Part shown: positions 43,013-46,666 of the stretch, piece after piece
How the letters are laid out: every line of letters starts with the position of its first letter
How positions within the stretch are numbered: the first letter of the stretch is position 1
Source: Hydrogenophaga sp. 2FB
Lineage (GTDB): Bacteria; Pseudomonadota; Gammaproteobacteria; Burkholderiales; Burkholderiaceae_C
DNA: 46,666 bases
Reading direction: 5' to 3'
Assembly (NCBI RefSeq): GCF_005503365.1
Contig: NZ_SCML01000052.1
Coordinates: forward strand, 1-46,666
Made by a program: the position numbers and the translations under genes
Notes under the pieces: model-generated
Databases searched by the model: none
Seen by the model: the letters and a program-made list of their open reading frames with translations, nothing else
What the model was told of the DNA's origin: nothing

Positions 43013-44278
43013 ATGAATGCTCTTGATGGTATCCGCGTACTCGATCTCTCCCGCGTGCTGGCTGGCCCGTGGTGCACACAGACCCTGGCCGATCTCGGCG
43101 CCGATGTGGTGAAGGTGGAACGCCCGCCCGGCAAAGACCACCCCGGTGGCGACGACACGCGTGGCTGGGGTCCACCCTTTCTGCGTGGCCGCGATGGCGG
43201 CGACACCGCCGAAGCCGCCTACTACCTCGGCGCCAACCGCAACAAGCGCTCCATCACCTGCGACATCGCCACGCCCGACGGCCAGGCGTTGATCCGCGAA
43301 CTCGCGGCCAAGGCCGACGTCTTCGTGGAGAACTACAAGGTGGGCGACATGGCGCGCTATGGGCTGGACTACGCCACCCTGCGCGCGATCAACCCACGGT
43401 TGGTCTACTGCTCCATCACCGGCTTCGGCCAGACCGGCCCCTACAAAGACCGCGCGGGCTACGACTTCGCCATCCAGGCCATGGGCGGCCTCATGAGCGT
43501 GACCGGCGAACGCGACGACCTTGCGGGCGGCGGCCCGCAAAAGGTCGGCGTCGCGGTGGCCGATCTGTTCACCGGCATGTACGCCACCGTCGCGATCCAG
43601 GCGGCTCTGCGCCACGCCGAGCGCACCGGCGAGGGCCAGCACATCGACATGGCGCTGCTCGACACACAGGTCGCGATGCTCGCCAACCTCGGCGCCAACT
43701 ACCTGGTGCGTGGCCGCGACGACGGCAAGGTGCCGGGGCGCGCGGGCAACGCCCACGCCAACATCGTGCCGTACCAGGTGTTCGAGGTCGCGCCCGACGC
43801 CCGGGGGGAAGCCCAATACATCATCCTGGCGGTCGGCAACGACGGTCAATTCGCCAAGTTCTGCGCCGTCGCCGGCCGCCCCGAACTCGCCACCGACGCG
43901 CGCTTCGCGCAGAACCAGAACCGCGTGCGCCACCGGGATGTGCTGGTGCCTCTGCTGGCCGAGGTCCTCAAAACACGCGGCAAGGCCGACTGGCTCGCCG
44001 CGCTGGAAGCCGCCAGGGTGCCCTGCGGCCCTATCAACAACCTGGCCGAGGTGTTTGCCGACGAGCACGTGCGCTCGCGCCAGATGGTCCGCACCTGGGC
44101 GCATCCGCTGGCCGACGCGGTGGATCTCGTGGCCAGCCCGATCAAGCTCGGCGCCACCCCCGTGCGCAATGACCTGCCCCCGCCGCTGTTGGGCGAGCAC
44201 ACGGCCGACGTGTTGAACGAGTGGCTGGATGTGCCGCCCGCTCGCGTGGCGGAACTGCAGCGCAGCGGTGCGATCTGA
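43013..44278 (+). CDS. CaiB/BaiF family (family III) CoA-transferase
   Basis: A 421-aa enzyme that transfers CoA between carboxylic acids. It has the family start LDGIRVLDLSRVLAGPWCTQ, then TLADLGADVVKVERP, CDIATPDGQALIRELAAKAD, SITGFGQTGPYKDRAGYDFA and the catalytic Asp217 in IDMALLDTQVA. The C-terminal small domain carries PCGPINNLAEVFADEHVRSR. Resemblance is to glutaryl- or succinyl-type donors, but substrate cannot be set from sequence. The thioredoxin-fold gene follows 24 bp downstream. Confidence 0.93.
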   Translation: MNALDGIRVLDLSRVLAGPWCTQTLADLGADVVKVERPPGKDHPGGDDTRGWGPPFLRGRDGGDTAEAAYYLGANRNKRSITCDIATPDGQALIRELAAKADVFVENYKVGDMARYGLDYATLRAINPRLVYCSITGFGQTGPYKDRAGYDFAIQAMGGLMSVTGERDDLAGGGPQKVGVAVADLFTGMYATVAIQAALRHAERTGEGQHIDMALLDTQVAMLANLGANYLVRGRDDGKVPGRAGNAHANIVPYQVFEVAPDARGEAQYIILAVGNDGQFAKFCAVAGRPELATDARFAQNQNRVRHRDVLVPLLAEVLKTRGKADWLAALEAARVPCGPINNLAEVFADEHVRSRQMVRTWAHPLADAVDLVASPIKLGATPVRNDLPPPLLGEHTADVLNEWLDVPPARVAELQRSGAI

Positions 44279-44302
44279 CCCGATCGCCGGATCACCACCC
44301 GC

Positions 44303-44731
44303 ATGAACGACATGGACGCCCCCACCCGCCCGCCTTTGGCCGCCTTGCCCACGCCCGCCTCGCTGCGCGGCGCGGGCCAGGCCGCCGCCGCGCGGGGCGA
44401 GCCCCTCGTGGTCATGACTTCGCTGGAAGGCTGCCCCTACTGCGCCATTGTTCGCGGCCACTACCTGCTGCCGATGCGGCGCGAAGGCCAGGTGCATGCG
44501 GTGGAGCTGGACGTGCTCGACCGCAAGAGCAACCTGCAAGGTTTTGACGGCCAGCTCACCACGCCCGCCGAACAGGCGCGTGCCTGGAAGGCCCGCTTCA
44601 CGCCCACGGTCCTGTTTTTCGGCCCCGACGGGCGCGAACTGGCCGAGCGCCTGGTGGGCGTGGCCGTGCCCGACTTTTATGGCGAGTACCTGGAGGCCCG
44701 CTTGGCCGAAGCGCGCCGCAAGCTGCGATAG
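44303..44731 (+). CDS. Thioredoxin-fold protein with CPYC motif
   Basis: A 142-aa protein without signal peptide. The redox motif is Cys44-Pro-Tyr-Cys47 in TSLEGCPYCAIVRGHYLLPM, the glutaredoxin-like CPYC. A cis-Pro region RFTPTVLFFGPDGRELAERL and GVAVPDFYGEYLEARLAEAR complete a thioredoxin-like fold similar to the SoxW/DUF953-like group. It probably reduces or transfers disulfides in the cytoplasm. It shares a transcript with the CoA-transferase; the functional link is unclear. Confidence 0.87.
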   Translation: MNDMDAPTRPPLAALPTPASLRGAGQAAAARGEPLVVMTSLEGCPYCAIVRGHYLLPMRREGQVHAVELDVLDRKSNLQGFDGQLTTPAEQARAWKARFTPTVLFFGPDGRELAERLVGVAVPDFYGEYLEARLAEARRKLR

Positions 44732-44767
44732 CCTGTTCGCAGCGCGAGCGGTCGCCTACTTCCGCGT

Positions 44768-45472
44768 TTATTTCAGTGCGCCGAACACCTTCTTGAGAAT
44801 GGCACTGCCGGTGCCCACCGGGTCCTGCCGGATCTTGCGCTCCTCTTCACCAATGATGGTGTAGAGCCCGTCCAGCGACTTGCCGGTGACGTAGCGCTGG
44901 ATGTTCGCGTCCTCGGACTTCACCAGGCCCAGGCCCGCCACCTTGCCGGCGACCTTGTTGTAGGTATTTGCCAGGCCCACCTTTTCCGTGGCCTTGGTGA
45001 CGATGGGCAGGAACTTCTCGCCCAGGGGCGAGCGCGTCTTCTCGGCAAAAAACTGGGTCACCGAGTTCTCACCGCCACCCAGGATGTTTTTCGCGTCGGT
45101 CACGGACATGGACTTCACCGCCCCCACCAGCACATCACGCCCCATGGGCACGGCCGCCTCGGCCGCGCGGTTCATGCTGGTCACCAGCTCGTCCACGCGC
45201 TTGCCCTGGCCCGTCATCTTGAGCAGCTTGGACGCGTCTTCGAGATATCCGGGCAAAGGAATCCGAACTTTTGGGTTGCCCAGGAATCCATCTGTCTTGC
45301 CCAGCAAGGCCACCGCCGCCAACGCGCCTTTCTCCAGGGCCACCTTGATGCCTTGGCTCGCATCGCCGTCGGTGATATCGCCCAACGACAAGGCCCTGGC
45401 CTGTTGATGGGCGGCAAGGACCAGCAGGCCGATCATCGCGGTGGTGGACTGGGTAAACTGGCGGCGTTGCAT
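44768..45472 (-). CDS. DUF4197 family exported protein
   Basis: A 234-aa protein from ATG 45472 (MQRRQFTQSTTAMIGLLVLA) with a cleavable signal ending near ARALS. The mature part is a helical DUF4197 domain: GDITDGDASQGIKVALEKGA, KVRIPLPGYLEDASKLL, MNRAAEAAVPMGRDVLVGAV, IVTKATEKVGLANTYNKVAG and EDANIQRYVTGKSLDGLYTI. It is presumably periplasmic, and the family has no known function. It is divergent from the TlpA-like gene, with a promoter region of 73 bp between them. Confidence 0.92.
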   Translation of the reverse strand: MQRRQFTQSTTAMIGLLVLAAHQQARALSLGDITDGDASQGIKVALEKGALAAVALLGKTDGFLGNPKVRIPLPGYLEDASKLLKMTGQGKRVDELVTSMNRAAEAAVPMGRDVLVGAVKSMSVTDAKNILGGGENSVTQFFAEKTRSPLGEKFLPIVTKATEKVGLANTYNKVAGKVAGLGLVKSEDANIQRYVTGKSLDGLYTIIGEEERKIRQDPVGTGSAILKKVFGALK

Positions 45473-45545
45473 GGCGGTTCTCCGGAAAAGCTGGCTGTTC
45501 AATGAAGGATGGAGGGCAATGTAGCCCTCGGGAAGTGAAAAGACA

Positions 45546-46076
45546 ATGACCCATCTCAGCCCCAGCGGGCGCCGCCGTCGGCGTGCCCTGCAGGCCGTGG
45601 CGGCGCTGGGCGCCGTCAGCGCGCTCGGCCTGGCAGCCGGTTGTTCGGGCCGCGACGCCGCGCCCGAATCCACCTTCGTGCTGCTCGACGGCAGCAAGGC
45701 CACCACGGCCGACCTCAAAGGCAAAGTGAGCCTGGTGAATTTCTGGGCCACCACCTGCGTGACCTGCGTGAAGGAAATGCCGTCCATCGTCGCCACGTAC
45801 AAGAAGTACGAAGGCCAGGGCTTTGAAACCGTGGCCGTGGCGATGGAGTACGACCCGCCCGCCTGGGTGCTCAACTTCGCGCAATCGCGCCAACTCCCTT
45901 TCAAGGTCGCGCTGGACAACACCGGCAACATCGCCAAACAGTGGGGCGACGTGAAGCTCACGCCCACCACCTACCTGGTGGACAAACAAGGCCGCATCGT
46001 CAAGCGCTTTGTCGGCGAGCCCGACTTCCCTGCGCTGCACGCGCTCATCGAAGAGCTGCTGGCCCAACCGGCCTGA
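45546..46076 (+). CDS. TlpA/ResA-like thioredoxin lipoprotein
   Basis: A 176-aa protein with a twin-arginine-rich start (GRRRRRALQAVAALGAVSA) and lipobox LAAGCSG (lipid Cys33). The redox site Cys71-Val-Thr-Cys74 lies in VNFWATTCVTCVKEMPS, and the cis-Pro region is LTPTTYLVDKQGRIVKR. Such membrane-tethered periplasmic thioredoxins reduce apocytochrome or copper-site cysteines. The CVTC motif differs from the usual CxPC, lacking the Pro that tunes redox potential. Whether the RRRRR stretch directs Tat export is doubtful; Sec lipoprotein export is likelier. Confidence 0.92.
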   Translation: MTHLSPSGRRRRRALQAVAALGAVSALGLAAGCSGRDAAPESTFVLLDGSKATTADLKGKVSLVNFWATTCVTCVKEMPSIVATYKKYEGQGFETVAVAMEYDPPAWVLNFAQSRQLPFKVALDNTGNIAKQWGDVKLTPTTYLVDKQGRIVKRFVGEPDFPALHALIEELLAQPA

Positions 46077-46100
46077 ATCGGGGCACGCCACGCGGACACA

Positions 46101-46129
46101 AAAAAGCCGGGCTTGCATCCCGGCTTTTT
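46101..46129. terminator. Bidirectional rho-independent terminator
   Basis: AAAAAGCCGGG, loop CTTGCAT, CCCGGCTTTTT: an 11-bp perfect stem with A and T runs, placed between the convergent TlpA-like and cytochrome c' genes. Confidence 0.93.
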
Positions 46130-46160
46130 CCATTCCGGCCTGCGCCGGCGGATTCAGCCA

Positions 46161-46556
46161 TCAGTCTTTGCGGAAATCGTCGTGGCAGGCTTTGCAGCTC
46201 TGGCCTGCGGCACCAAAAGCGGTCTTGATCGCATCGAGGTTGCCGGTCTTGGCGGCCGCATTCAGCTTGGCGGTTTCCGTCTGCAGCTTTTCCGACCGCT
46301 CCTTGAACTTGGCTTGCTCGGTCCAGACCGCGGGCAGCGCGCGCGTGTCGCCCTTGTCGGTGCCCGCCACAAAACCTTCCCAAGGCAGCTTGCTCATGGT
46401 CTCCACGATCGCCGCGCTGTCGGCGGCCGCCTTGGCGTCAAAAGGCACACGGCCATTGGCCATCGCACCGATACGGCCGAAGTGGTTGCCCATCACGGTC
46501 ATGACCGATTTGCGGTACTTCACCGCATCTTCGGGCTTCTGGAACTGCGCGATGGA
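46161..46556 (-). pseudogene. Cytochrome c' gene lacking its signal peptide
   Basis: The minus strand encodes the mature part of a class II cytochrome c: AQFQKPEDAVKYRKSVMTVM, GNHFGRIGAMANGRVPFDAK, SKLPWEGFVAGTDKGDTRAL and the heme motif CKACH near the C-terminus. These four-helix proteins bind a high-spin heme in the periplasm and can bind NO. They need a signal peptide, but upstream of SIAQFQKPED the frame meets a TAG at 46557-46559 and unrelated sequence. An internal ATG (MKYRK needs GTG; MTVMG is later) could only give a cytoplasmic, heme-less fragment. I therefore call it broken by a rearrangement or element end at about 46557. Confidence 0.75.
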
Positions 46557-46666
46557 CTAAACCGCTTTCGCGGTAATCGCTCCGGCAGCATCGTGGTTAT
46601 TCGTTCCACCGCTGGTTCTGCCATGTTGACGGGTGAGGCAATCCGCCTCGCTCTTCGACAGGAGTT
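46557..46666 (-). other. Foreign DNA joined to the cytochrome c' gene
   Basis: One minus frame is open from the window edge for 35 codons to the TAG at 46557 (ending GGTNNHDAAGAITAKAV), so it could be the 3' end of an unseen gene. The stretch is too short to judge. A small perfect hairpin, ACCGC-TTTC-GCGGT, sits at 46561-46574, right at the junction. I could not assign it to a known insertion sequence end. Confidence 0.35.

Noticed and set aside
42392..44539. A 715-codon minus-strand frame opposite the CoA-transferase
   Set aside because: The plus strand encodes a complete family III CoA-transferase with its catalytic Asp, so the minus frame is a shadow.

Overview
The window reads as chromosome of a high-GC betaproteobacterium, most likely Comamonadaceae (Hydrogenophaga/Acidovorax-like). 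This is inferred from protein character and gene order, notably the single atpIBEFHAGDC operon, the dat-ybeD-lipB-lipA order, an incomplete regulatory PTS (EIIA-Man type, HPr, EI) and a YheT-like hydrolase cluster. No database search was possible, so family names rest on motifs and recalled family features.

Bases 1 to about 20170 are accessory DNA. 1-950 is a pile of broken IS66 and IS110 pieces, including one IS66 inserted in another. A LysR regulator (1058-1987), a dead IS5-family copy (about 2051-2907), about 1.1 kb of uninterpretable DNA and an aldehyde dehydrogenase (4031-5467) follow. 5769-8813 is an IS1182-family element split by a 1320-bp IS5-group element; removing the insert and one CTAG restores an exact 501-codon transposase. 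8979-15765 resembles an integrated element: a coiled-coil HTH protein, a dual-specificity-type phosphatase, an AAA+ ATPase, a large protein ending in a LAGIDADG homing-endonuclease domain, a tyrosine recombinase overlapping a small excisionase-like gene, and a divergent Cro-like regulator across a repeat-rich control region. Next is a roughly 1200-residue protein with an N-terminal DUF4297/Cap4-like nuclease-type region, a STAND-type NTPase and a helical C-terminal half. This is the architecture of Avs-type anti-phage sensors, and its 3' end appears frameshifted.

The island stops at the 3' end of a tRNA-Arg(CCG) gene (20173-20248). Upstream of that gene its first 39 nt recur twice more at an exact 94-bp spacing, an unusual arrangement.

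From 20591 onward the DNA is dense core chromosome: a diheme cytochrome c5-type protein; an NTF2-like/hydrolase/unknown operon; lemA with two TPM-domain genes; a cNMP-binding protein; the complete F1Fo ATP synthase operon; lipoate biosynthesis with a class IV aminotransferase; an AraC regulator and a DMT exporter; the PTS genes; an MFS permease with a lipoprotein; a CoA-transferase with a thioredoxin-fold protein; a DUF4197 protein; a TlpA-like thioredoxin; and a cytochrome c' gene. The last has lost its signal peptide at a junction near 46557, where different DNA begins.

I saw no rRNA genes, CRISPR arrays or replication origin.
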